DNA of 15,106 nt from Sergeia podlipaevii (GCA_030849805.1 JASANZ010001785.1:1-15106), one strand, 5' to 3'. Counted from the first letter of the stretch, positions 1 to 8,068 are shown. Notes: generated by a model not told the origin, from the letters alone. Made by a program: numbers and translations.

Positions 1-101
1 CAACAACTACAACGAGAAAAAAAAAAAAAAGAAACGGCTACTACTACTACTACTGAGATATATATATATATATATATTTACCTGGAAAAGAAGAGAAGTA
101 A
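1..101 (+). other. Partial 5' leader of the aminotransferase gene
   Basis: This stretch holds an A16 run, a (CTA)n microsatellite near 38-54 and a (TA)n run near 58-77, then A/G-rich sequence up to the start codon. It has no ATG on the + strand, as expected of a 5' UTR. No polypyrimidine tract followed by AG is visible, so the trans-splice acceptor of this gene probably lies left of the window. Confidence 0.55.
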
Positions 102-1279
102 ATGACAACTTCAACGACTCCTGAGCGCTTTGCGAACCTCGCGGCTATGCCCCCAGATGCTATCTTTGCTCTTTCTTACCATGCAGCTGCTGCGCAAGGC
201 CCAAAGGCAAACCTCGTTATCGGTGCTTACCGTGACGATCAGGGCAATCCTCATCCGCTCGCTGTGGTACGCGAAGCGGAGCGGAAGCTGCTCAGCATGA
301 ACATCAACTATGAGTACCTCCCTATGGCTGGCTTTCAGCCCTTTATTGACGCATCTGTCAGGCTCCTTTTCGGCGACGACGTGAAGCCCGATGAGGTTGT
401 CGCGGTGCAGACTATCAGCGGTACCGGTGCTGTGTCCATTGGCGCGGAGTTCCTCGCCTGCACGTTTGACAAAGAGAAGGTCCATGTGTATCTGTCTGAT
501 CCTACGTGGCCTAACCATCATGCGATCTTTGCAAAGGCTGGGTATAAACACATTGGTAAGTATCGCTACTACAACGCCAAGACGATTGGTCTTGACTTTG
601 AGGGTCTGATGGCGGATATCAAGGCGGCTCCGTGCGGCTCCATCTTTGTATTGCACCAGTGCGCGCACAACCCTACCGGGGTAGATCCTTCTCGNAACAT
701 CAGGTGTTCTTCGACTCTGCCTATCAGGGCTACGCAAGCGGCAGTCTCGATAATGACGCATACGCGGCACGCCTTTTTGCCAAGAGGGGGATTCAGTTTC
801 TTTGTGCTCAGTCGTATTCTAAGAATATGGGATTGTACAGCGAGCGCGCGGGCGTGCTTTGTGTGTCGTTGAAGAACAAGGCCGTTGCGCTGGCGGTGAA
901 GAGCAACCTCGAGGCGCTCATCAGAGCCAATTACTCCTGTCCTCCCGCCTATGGCGCTCGCATCGCCCATCTTGTTCTCACTGACAGCAAGCTCCGCAAG
1001 CAGTGGGAGCTTGAGCTGATCGATATGGCGGAACGCATCAAGCGCATGCGCCGCCTCTTGTACGACGAGCTGCTCCGCCTCAAGACCCCGGGCAAGTGGG
1101 ATCATATTATCAAGCAGATTGGCATGTTCTCCTTTCTCGGCCTCACCAAGGAGCAGTGCCAGTACTGCCAGGACCATAACGTTTTCATTACCCTCACGGG
1201 CCGCGCGAACATGGCTGGACTGACCACCGAAACGGCCGCGATGCTGGCTCGCACGATCGATGCGGCAGTGCGGTGCTGA
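102..1279 (+). CDS. ASAT: Aspartate aminotransferase, cytosolic type, interrupted by a one-N gap
   Basis: PLP-dependent class I aminotransferase that interconverts aspartate plus 2-oxoglutarate with oxaloacetate plus glutamate. In the first reading frame I see the phosphate-binding SGTGA (residues 106-110), W136 in DPTWPNHH and N190 in HNPTGVDP. The second frame carries FFDSAYQGYASG, the PLP Schiff-base lysine in QSYSKN (codon 821-823), YSERAG, and the substrate-carboxylate arginine in GRANMAGL (codon 1202-1204). The reading frame changes at the N at base 695, where the family's helix between NPTGxDP and FFDSAYQG is absent. This looks like an assembly gap, not a mutation; filling it would give about 405 residues, the usual length. 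The N-terminus has no presequence and the C-terminus (AAVRC) has no PTS1, so I infer the cytosolic isoform. The ATG at 102 is the first in the window and matches the family's N-terminus. Confidence 0.95.
695..695. other. Unresolved base marking a sequence gap inside the aminotransferase
   Basis: A single N stands where about 14 to 15 conserved residues should be. Coding frame is 0 before it and 2 after it. Comparison with the aminotransferase family suggests about 41 true bases collapsed into this N. That length also restores the frame, because any solution must leave remainder 2 when divided by 3. Confidence 0.85.
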
Positions 1280-1740
1280 GTACGATCCCATAGTTGTGAG
1301 GGAAAGCATGGGTGGAAACAATCACAAGGGAGAAGAGAAAGTAAAGTGCATGGAGTAGTGGAGAAATGTTTTTTATTATTATTGTTGTTGTTTTAAGTTT
1401 TTGTTACTTTAAAGAGTTAGGAGTGCGCATGTGTATGTTCAGCATACATTAGGTGAGTGCAATACTTACGTATTTTTTTTTGTGTTTTTTTGCTTATATT
1501 TGATTATATTTGCTTATATTTGCTTATTTATTACTATATTCGCGAAATACTGAATGAAAAAGTTGCTCGAGCTTTGCATGAAATAGGGCATCAACTTTTT
1601 TGTTCATTTATATATATTTTTATTTTTATTTTATTTTTTTGGTAAAAAGGCATGGGGCGAACACGCCACCAGCTCCAATTTTATATATTTTTTTACTTTT
1701 TCCTTTGGGACTAGCAATTTTGTCTTTCAATCGCTAGCAT

Positions 1741-1824
1741 TTTTTTTTTTGTATTCCTTTTTTTTTCTCTTTTTTTTTCTTTCCTTTTTTTTTCTTCGTC
1801 ACGCTCATTTTAATAAATTTTGAG
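1741..1824 (+). promoter_or_regulatory. Long polypyrimidine tract with downstream AG
   Basis: About 58 bases (1741-1798) are nearly pure pyrimidine, one of the longest such tracts in the window. The first AG after it is at 1823-1824, 15 bases before the ATG at 1839. This is the layout of a spliced-leader trans-splicing acceptor. It could serve the short ORF at 1839, be an alternative site for the fumarate reductase mRNA, or direct polyadenylation of the aminotransferase mRNA. Confidence 0.35.
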
Positions 1825-1838
1825 TAATTGAGGCGGGC

Positions 1839-2078
1839 ATGTCCGTTGAGTGTTATGAAACTCCTCTTTTTTATTATTATTATTGTTGTTGCTTTGTGTG
1901 CCAGTCATGTAAAGAGAGGGAGTATGTACTTACATATTCCTTTACATGGAAGTGGTATGTATCTATATATATATATATATACATTGTGAGATTGTTACTT
2001 ATAAGATCATCGGAGTCCTCCCCTCTCTTTATATATTTAAAACGCAAAAAGGACTTTGTTTGCTTGAGGGAAAGATGA
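1839..2078 (+). CDS. Doubtful 79-residue ORF after a splice-like signal
   Basis: An ATG-initiated ORF lying 15 bases downstream of the acceptor-like AG at 1823-1824. The product is rich in Tyr, Cys and Ile, with a YYYYCCCF stretch and a SIYIYIYIV stretch that come from TTA/TTG repeats and the (TA)n microsatellite. The end is basic (LKRKKDF). I recognise no domain, and composition alone could produce it. It is listed only because the upstream signal is strong; the likelier reading is non-coding 3' UTR or spacer. Confidence 0.12.
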   Translation: MSVECYETPLFYYYYCCCFVCQSCKEREYVLTYSFTWKWYVSIYIYIYIVRLLLIRSSESSPLFIYLKRKKDFVCLRER

Positions 2079-2272
2079 TCCACCTCTCACATACTTTAAA
2101 AAGAAGAAATAAATAGAGAAGGGCAGGAAATGCTTCTACGTATGCATCACTAATCCATTTTTTTTTGTTGTTGATTAGACATCATATCAGGGATTCGTGT
2201 TTTTGCATGCATTCTTTTTTTGTGGTTGTTGTTGTTGCTGTCGTTTGATTGCTACCATTAGATTCTGCCTAC

Positions 2273-2304
2273 GTCTCTCTCTCTTTCTTCTTTTCTTTTC
2301 TTAG
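2273..2304 (+). promoter_or_regulatory. Probable trans-splice acceptor for the fumarate reductase
   Basis: An uninterrupted pyrimidine tract (2273-2302) runs directly into TTAG, with AG at 2303-2304. The last ATG before the gene lies at 2207-2209, just upstream, and no ATG occurs from there to the start codon at 3227. Use of this site would give a leader of 922 nt. Weaker candidates lie further downstream, including 3071-3111. Confidence 0.45.
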
Positions 2305-3070
2305 ATAGATAGATATTGATATATATACGTAGTTATTTTATAATTGTTTCCTGTATATTGAAAGGAATTGTGTTGTTGCTGTTTTCTTTCTAAGGAGAAA
2401 AAAAAAGGAGCGAGGAAGTTTTATCATTTGGCCTACATCTGCTCTAAGCATATTACGTTCTTGTGTACTTTCCCTTTGTCTCTTTCTTTTCTTTTTTTCT
2501 TTTTTCTTCTTCTGCACACTACATTTTTTTTTTTTTATCAAGTGTTAACTTTCACTATCATTTTATTCATTTTTTTTATCTTGAGGGAAAAAAAAAATCG
2601 GATAAACAAGCAAACTTTCTTCTTCTTCTTCAATAAAAGAAAAAAAAAGGAGGGCAAAACAAACACAGAAGAATCACGAGGAAGAAGAAGTACAGTTGTA
2701 AACAAAAGTTGGCGAGCACTTAAAATAAACATTATCTGTCAACGCAAACAAACACCCAAGTGAGGAGAAATCATCATCTCTTCCTTGTTTGTTTGTTTAT
2801 TTGTTTGTTTGTTTGTTGTATTCTTACACCTCCCTTCTAGCCATCATCAAAAGTTTATTTATTTTATTTTTATTAAGTAATAACAACAGAGAGAGAAATT
2901 AAAAATCTAGCCGTCTTTGTTTGCTTATTGCCTTTTTGATTACTTTTAAGAAGGAGGAAAATAAGAAAAAAAGAAAAAAAAAAGGAACAGAAGGGAAAGG
3001 AGAAGAGGAAAAAAAAAATTAAAACAACCTCCAAAAGAATAACATATAGTACATAAAGATATATACACAG

Positions 3071-3111
3071 CTTGGTTGTTGTCTTGTTTCTCTCCCCAAA
3101 TACATATATAG
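3071..3111 (+). promoter_or_regulatory. Alternative trans-splice acceptor near the fumarate reductase
   Basis: A T/C-rich tract (3071-3097, with a few G) ends in TCTCCCC. The next AG is at 3110-3111 in ATATAG. It would leave a 115-nt leader with no ATG. The tract is weaker than the one at 2273-2302 but much nearer to the start codon, so both may be used. Confidence 0.35.
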
Positions 3112-3180
3112 CGCCTCAAAAGAAAACGTGAACACGCAGAGACACGTATCATCCTCAACCCAAAACATATATACAAGTGA

Positions 3181-3199
3181 AAGGCTTATAGAAAGCCTT
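3181..3199 (+). repeat. Short inverted repeat upstream of the fumarate reductase start
   Basis: AAGGCTT (3181-3187) and AAGCCTT (3193-3199) are perfect complements separated by 5 bases. The resulting 7-bp stem lies 27 bases before the ATG. It stands out in a leader that is otherwise poor in GC. Confidence 0.4.
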
Positions 3200-3226
3200 C
3201 TAAGAAAGGAAACGTAATCTGCAACT

Positions 3227-6200
3227 ATGTTTTCCTCACGTGCAGCTCGTTCCTGCGCACGCAGGATGGCCTCCAAGCCATTTCATGGTATGTCCTTGTC
3301 GTCTTCATCGATTTTTGCCTGCTCCGCAAGTGCCATGACCGCTTCCCTTTTCCAAGTGCGTTACTGCGCCACACCCCCGGTCGATACCCACACCGCTGCT
3401 TCAGTCGTCGTGGTCGACCCCAAGCAAGCCGCCAAGGAGCGCGACCGCATTGCGCGTGAGATGCTCACTTCCAACTATCCAGAGCAGGTGCTTTCCAAGC
3501 GTACCGTGGTGAGGCTCTCCGACTTGATCCACACCGTGCCGTACTCCCTGTGCATTGCACTTGATAACGTTGATGATGCCACGCATCAGGTCGCCGAAAT
3601 GACAGCCCGAAAGGTGCTCGCAGAGTGCTTCGAAGTCGCCAACAATCTTCTGAACCACTTCAACCCCGAAAGTGAAGTCTCAGAGGTAAATCAACTGCCG
3701 CTGCTTAAGAAGCATGCCATGTCCACGCACCTTAAGAAGGTCATGGAGTGCTGTGTCGAGGTCAACCGCGAGAGCGGCGGCTGCTTTGATCCTGCTACGG
3801 GGCCTCTCGTGAAGAAACTTCGTCAAGCAGCGCAGAACCCACACGCAAGGCCACAAGACTTGCAGATCACCCCTGCAGAGGCAGACCGCTTCACTCTGCA
3901 CAACTCCTTTACTATCGACCTCAAGGAGGGCACAATCGCCCGCAAGCACCGCGACGCGGCGCTGGATCTTGGCGGTGTCGTCAAGGGCTACACCGTGGAC
4001 TGCGTCGTGGAAGGTCTCAACGCAAAGGGCTTTGCGGATGTTCTTTTTGAATGGGGGGGCGACTGCAGAGCCTCTGGCGTGAACGTGCAGCGTCAGCCAT
4101 GGGCAATTGGCCTTGCGCGTCCACCCACGCTGGCGGCTCTCATGGAGACCTGGGCAGAGAAGGCTTCAGAAGAAGGGACGGAGGGGCACGCTGCTGGGGA
4201 ATGCAACGGCGAAAAGTTGGAAGGGCCTGAAGAGGGCGCCACCGATGTCTCCAGCTCACCTCAGCCCGTCTTTCAGAACGGACCTCGTAAGGCTACCTCG
4301 ACGGCGAAGACAGTGCTGGACAAAGTTCCTGAAGACGGTCAGGACGTCGCCTTGCTGCGCGTAATGCCCTTGAGATGGGAGGCGGTGTGCACGAGCGGCG
4401 ACTACGAGAACCTCATCTCCGTTGCCGCTCTCGGCGGTGCCCTCGTGACAAGCACATACGACTGGCAGACACGTGAGCTGCTTCGTCCGAGCATGGAGGA
4501 TCTCGCGCAGGTGTCAGTGAAGTGCTACAGTTGTATGTACGCCGACGCTCTTGCGACTGCTGCGCTCATCAAGAAGGACGCAGGCCGCGTGCGCTACATG
4601 ATGGAGCACTACCGCAGAGATTGCAACCGGGTCACGGACTACGCTGCGTACATCCGGGACGGCGAGAGACTCGCTCACATGTACGAGATCGCAACGGAGA
4701 GCCCGCAGCGGCGCGCTGAGCGCATTGCCGGCTCCCTTCCCGCCCGCGTCCTCGTCATCGGCGGTGGTCTTGCGGGACAAGCCGCTGCCATCGAGGCGGC
4801 CAATTGCGGTGCGACGGTCATTCTGCTGGAGAAGGACTCCACACTCGGCGGTAACAGCGCCAAGGCGACTTCGGGCATCAACGCGTGGGGCACGAGAGCT
4901 CAGGCGCAGCAGCGCGTGCACGATAATTGCAAGCTCTTCGAGCGCGACACATACCTCTCCGGCGTAGGTGGCAACTGCGACCCGGGTCTCGTCCGTACGC
5001 TCTCTGTCAAGTCCGCCGATGCCATTCAGTGGCTTACTCAATACGACATCCCTCTCACGGTGCTCTACCAGCTTGGTGGCGCCAGCCGCAAGCGCTGCCA
5101 CCGTGCGCCAGATACGAAGGATGGCACACCCGTCCCTGTTGGCTACACCATCATGCAGCACCTTGAAAAGCATATTCGCACGAAGCTGCAGGGCAAGGTG
5201 ACCATTCTCACTGAGACGTGCGTCACAGACCTGATGCATGAGTCTACCACACTGCCGGATGGCACCTCAGAGGTGCGTGTGCTGGGGGTGCGGTACAAGG
5301 ACACGTCGAACCCGCGGGCAACGGAGATGGACCTTTTTGCGGACGCCGTTGTTCTCGCCACGGGCGGCTTCTCTAACGATCAGGCCGCCAACTCGCTTCT
5401 CCGTGAATACGCGCCACAGCTTTTTGGTACACCAACGACCAACGGCATGTTCGCCACTGGCGATGGCGTCAAGATGGCACGTAAGCTCGGCGTGCAGCTT
5501 GTGGATATGGACAAGGTGCAGCTGCATCCGACTGGTCTCGTCGACCCCAAGGATCCTGCAAACCGCACCAAGTACCTCGGCCCCGAGGCACTTCGCGGCG
5601 CTGGCGGTATCTTGCTCAACAAGAGCGGTGAGCGCTTCATCAACGAGCTCGACCTTCGCTCTGTCGTTTCTCAAGCTATCATTGCTCAGCAGAACGAGTA
5701 CCCTGGATCTGATGGTAGCATGTTCGCCTACTGTGTTCTTAACGAGAGTGCCGCCGAACTTTTTGGTAAGAACTCCCTCGGATACTACTGGAACACGATG
5801 GGCCTCTTCACCAAGGTCGAGAACACCGAGGAGCTGGCGAAGCTCATTGGATGTGACCATGACACCCTCTGCAGCTCCCTCGACACCTATGAGCACCTTA
5901 GCACAGAGAAGACGACGTGTCCCCTTACTGGTAAGATGGTGTACCCGTGTGTGTTGGGTCCTCAGGGACCCTTCTACGTGGCTTACGTCACTCCATCCAT
6001 TCATTACACCATGGGTGGCTGCCTCATCTCGCCCTCGGCGGAGATCCTCATGGAGCGCCACAACCGTGACAACATCTTCGGTGAGCCGAAGCCCATCCTG
6101 GGCCTCCTCGGCGCCGGTGAGGTCACCGGTGGAGTCCACGGCGGCAACCGTCTCGGTGGTAACTCGTTGCTGGAGTGCGTCGTCTTCGGTAAGATCGCCG

Positions 6201-7021
6201 GCGACCGCGCTGCCACCATCCTTCAGAAGAATAAGACTGCCCTGTGTGAGGACAAGTGGGCTCCTGTGGTGGTGCGTGAGGTGCGCCAGGGCGATCAGTT
6301 TGGTATCGGCTCCCGCGTGCTGCGCTTCAACCTGCCTGGTGCCTTGCAGACCTCTGGTCTTGCGATTGGTCAGTTTATTGGCATCCGCGGTGAGTGGGAT
6401 GGTCAGCAGCTCATCGGCTACTACAGCCCCATCACTCTCCCAGATGATAAAGGTTGTATTTCTGTTCTCGCGCGTGGCGACAAGGGCAACCTGCGGGAGT
6501 GGATCAACAGCATGCGTCCAGGTGACAGTCTAGAGCTCAAGTCCTGCGGCGGTTTGAAGATTGACATGAACCCCGTCAAGAAGCAACTCAGCTACAAGCG
6601 CACAGTCATCAGAAAGTTTGGTCTTATCTGCGGAGGCAGCGGCGTCGCGCCGATGTTGCAGCTCATCCGCGCTGCGCTCAACCGTCCATACGTGGACACT
6701 TTTGAGTCTGTGCACATGGTCTATGCGGCAGAGGACGAGATGGAACTGACATACCGCAAGCTGCTCAGCACGTACACGAAGGAGAACCCCGATAAGTTCT
6801 CGTGTCACTTCGTACTCAACAACCCATCTGAGGGGTGGACTGGTGGCGTAGGCTATGTTGGTCGTCCTACTCTGCAGAAGGAGCTTCCCCCGCCATCGAA
6901 GGACATGTTGATTGCGATCTGTGGCCCTCCAGTCATGCAGCGTAGCGTGAGGAATGACCTACTCGCGCTGGGGTACAGCCCGAAGCTTGTACACACTGTC
7001 GATGAGGACATGATTATGTAG
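3227..7021 (+). CDS. FRD: NADH-dependent fumarate reductase, probably mitochondrial (ApbE-FRD-cytochrome b5 reductase fusion)
   Basis: A 1264-residue flavoenzyme that should reduce fumarate to succinate with NADH. Residues 1-52 contain no Asp or Glu and several Arg, like a mitochondrial presequence; the end (DEDMIM) has no PTS1, unlike the glycosomal isoform known in Trypanosoma. Residues about 60-450 form an ApbE-type FMN transferase, with DLGGVVKGYTVD (247-258), SGDYEN (390-395) and the Mg-ligand motif DALAT (440-444). It carries an acidic low-complexity insert at about 305-375. Residues 506-1000 are the FAD-binding fumarate reductase: GGGLAG (512-517), H767 in QLHPTG, R803 in GERF, H926, and R975 in VHGGNRLGGNS. 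Residues 1012-1264 resemble cytochrome b5 reductase: YYSPIT (1065-1070), GGSGVAP (1136-1142) and CGPPVM (1232-1237). Ser59 in DTHTAAS is the likely covalent FMN site. The ATG at 3227 is the first after about 1 kb without one. Confidence 0.95.
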   Translation: MFSSRAARSCARRMASKPFHGMSLSSSSIFACSASAMTASLFQVRYCATPPVDTHTAASVVVVDPKQAAKERDRIAREMLTSNYPEQVLSKRTVVRLSDLIHTVPYSLCIALDNVDDATHQVAEMTARKVLAECFEVANNLLNHFNPESEVSEVNQLPLLKKHAMSTHLKKVMECCVEVNRESGGCFDPATGPLVKKLRQAAQNPHARPQDLQITPAEADRFTLHNSFTIDLKEGTIARKHRDAALDLGGVVKGYTVDCVVEGLNAKGFADVLFEWGGDCRASGVNVQRQPWAIGLARPPTLAALMETWAEKASEEGTEGHAAGECNGEKLEGPEEGATDVSSSPQPVFQNGPRKATSTAKTVLDKVPEDGQDVALLRVMPLRWEAVCTSGDYENLISVAALGGALVTSTYDWQTRELLRPSMEDLAQVSVKCYSCMYADALATAALIKKDAGRVRYMMEHYRRDCNRVTDYAAYIRDGERLAHMYEIATESPQRRAERIAGSLPARVLVIGGGLAGQAAAIEAANCGATVILLEKDSTLGGNSAKATSGINAWGTRAQAQQRVHDNCKLFERDTYLSGVGGNCDPGLVRTLSVKSADAIQWLTQYDIPLTVLYQLGGASRKRCHRAPDTKDGTPVPVGYTIMQHLEKHIRTKLQGKVTILTETCVTDLMHESTTLPDGTSEVRVLGVRYKDTSNPRATEMDLFADAVVLATGGFSNDQAANSLLREYAPQLFGTPTTNGMFATGDGVKMARKLGVQLVDMDKVQLHPTGLVDPKDPANRTKYLGPEALRGAGGILLNKSGERFINELDLRSVVSQAIIAQQNEYPGSDGSMFAYCVLNESAAELFGKNSLGYYWNTMGLFTKVENTEELAKLIGCDHDTLCSSLDTYEHLSTEKTTCPLTGKMVYPCVLGPQGPFYVAYVTPSIHYTMGGCLISPSAEILMERHNRDNIFGEPKPILGLLGAGEVTGGVHGGNRLGGNSLLECVVFGKIAGDRAATILQKNKTALCEDKWAPVVVREVRQGDQFGIGSRVLRFNLPGALQTSGLAIGQFIGIRGEWDGQQLIGYYSPITLPDDKGCISVLARGDKGNLREWINSMRPGDSLELKSCGGLKIDMNPVKKQLSYKRTVIRKFGLICGGSGVAPMLQLIRAALNRPYVDTFESVHMVYAAEDEMELTYRKLLSTYTKENPDKFSCHFVLNNPSEGWTGGVGYVGRPTLQKELPPPSKDMLIAICGPPVMQRSVRNDLLALGYSPKLVHTVDEDMIM
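3293..3330 (+). promoter_or_regulatory. Possible internal trans-splice site within the presequence
   Basis: A pyrimidine-rich stretch inside the coding region (about 3293-3326) is followed by CAAG with AG at 3329-3330. An in-frame ATG, codon 37 of the reductase, comes four bases later at 3335. Splicing here would give a protein lacking most of the basic presequence but keeping Ser59 and all catalytic domains. The tract is interrupted by purines, so this is speculative. Confidence 0.15.
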
Positions 7022-7800
7022 AAGGAACATACATTTTTGTTTTTTTTGTTATCTGCTTTTTTTCGTTTTTATGCCTGGCTTCTTTTCGTTTGTTTGCTTG
7101 CTTGTTTGTGGGTCTGTGAGAATATATTTATTTATTTTTTTATGTATTTGTTAAAAGCTTTGTATCTGAGCATTGAATTGTGTAGGTGTGATTATTCTAT
7201 TTTTAAACGTAAATATTTTTAAAAAAAATGAGAAAAAGAGAAAAACATTGAAGTCGCAACACCATCGAGAAGATGAAGAAGAAGGAAGTTGAGGGAGAGA
7301 GAGAGAGAGCGCAGGGGAAGAAAAAAATGCCCAGGGTGTATGATCATTATTGTGTTAGCAGTGGTCATGTAAAAAAAAACAAAATCCTTTTATGTTTTGC
7401 TTTTCTAAGCCCCTTTCTCTTATCTTTCTTACTTTTTTTTATATCAATATTTCTCTTATTTCATTCATTACTTATGATTTAGATGTCAAAATGAAAACTC
7501 TCTTTAACTCCTCGAAAAAAAAAGCAAGAAGCAGAGCATTTGTCGATGGCCTCATCGCCTTTCTCTTTTCTTTTTTTTTTTCTTCTCTCTTATCTTCTAT
7601 ATATACGCATGTGGTATATATGTATCATGGCAATCTGCGTCTACTTCATCTTCGTGACATCGAATCCATCCTTTATGTACACGCACAATCTCTTTCCAAA
7701 AGAAAGAAAAAAAAACATGTATCTCTTTCTCTTTTCTTTTTATTTTGTCCTTTGTTATTATTATTATTATTATTATCATTATTAAAGGTTACAAGCGCGA
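7022..7800 (+). other. 3' UTR and spacer after the fumarate reductase
   Basis: T-rich sequence follows the stop codon, then an A/G-rich patch (about 7223-7330), more T/C-rich runs and a (TTA)n microsatellite at about 7756-7778. ATG-initiated ORFs of 69 and 143 residues occur (7273-7482, 7392-7823). They consist mainly of Phe, Leu, Ser and Lys runs from the repeats, so I do not call them. I see no RNA gene. Confidence 0.55.
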
Positions 7801-7844
7801 CTTCTTTTTTTTTTTCCTTGTGATTTCTCTCTGTGTGTGTGTAG
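7801..7844 (+). promoter_or_regulatory. Probable trans-splice acceptor for the membrane protein gene
   Basis: The pyrimidine tract 7801-7830 and the following CTCTCTGTGTGTGTGTAG lead to AG at 7843-7844. The leader would be 224 nt and contains no ATG; the last ATG before the gene is at 7717. Nearer AGs at 7977-7978 (after a TTG repeat) and 8021-8022 (after a T-rich tract) are alternatives. Confidence 0.5.
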
Positions 7845-8068
7845 GCACGTCATTCGGTCTCGTTACACCCAGGGGGGGCACACTTAGCAGAATATTTACG
7901 GCTATTATTATTATAAATATTGTATTGGTCCACGACACAGCTAATAGATTGCTTGCTTGTTGTTGTTGTTGTTTTTAGAGAGACTGTTTCTTTTTCTACA
8001 ACTTTTTTTTTAAAACTGTTAGAGGGGAATTTTTAGAAAGGCTATACATTTTGAAGAAAAAAAAAAAG

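Larger units (their letters stand above)
1280..2272 (+). other. 3' UTR and intergenic spacer after the aminotransferase
   Basis: AT-rich low-complexity sequence: TTATTATTG and TTGTTG repeats just after the stop codon, TGCTTATATT repeats near 1490-1530, long T runs near 1740-1797, a (TA)n run near 1966-1982 and another TTG repeat near 2224-2237. It contains 18 ATG triplets on the + strand, so it does not look like 5' leader. The first part should be the 3' UTR of the aminotransferase mRNA. No polyadenylation motif is expected in trypanosomatids, where cleavage is positioned by the downstream splice site. I see no RNA gene. Confidence 0.6.
2305..3226 (+). other. Probable long AUG-free 5' leader of the fumarate reductase mRNA
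   Basis: This stretch holds a T/C-rich block (about 2461-2537), a (GTTT)n microsatellite (about 2783-2817), a polypurine block (about 2948-3018) and a small hairpin (3181-3199). There is no ATG on the + strand throughout. I see no plausible protein-coding region. The ORFs readable here on either strand translate homopolymer runs into Lys, Phe or Leu stretches. Confidence 0.5.

Noticed and set aside
569..1321. 250-residue minus-strand ORF over the aminotransferase, and similar long minus-strand ORFs over the other genes
   Set aside because: They are shadows of GC-rich coding frames on the other strand. They show no domain, and their reading frames follow the codon bias of the real genes.
7392..7823. 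143-residue ATG ORF in the spacer after the fumarate reductase
   Set aside because: The translation is mostly Phe, Leu, Ser and Lys runs derived from T-rich and A-rich repeats. There is no domain, and the predicted acceptor of the next gene (7844) lies just past its end.
8051..8068. N-terminal extension of the membrane protein (starting MKKKKK)
   Set aside because: The first codon is TTG and the stretch is an A run. In a trypanosomatid the first ATG at 8069 is the sensible start.
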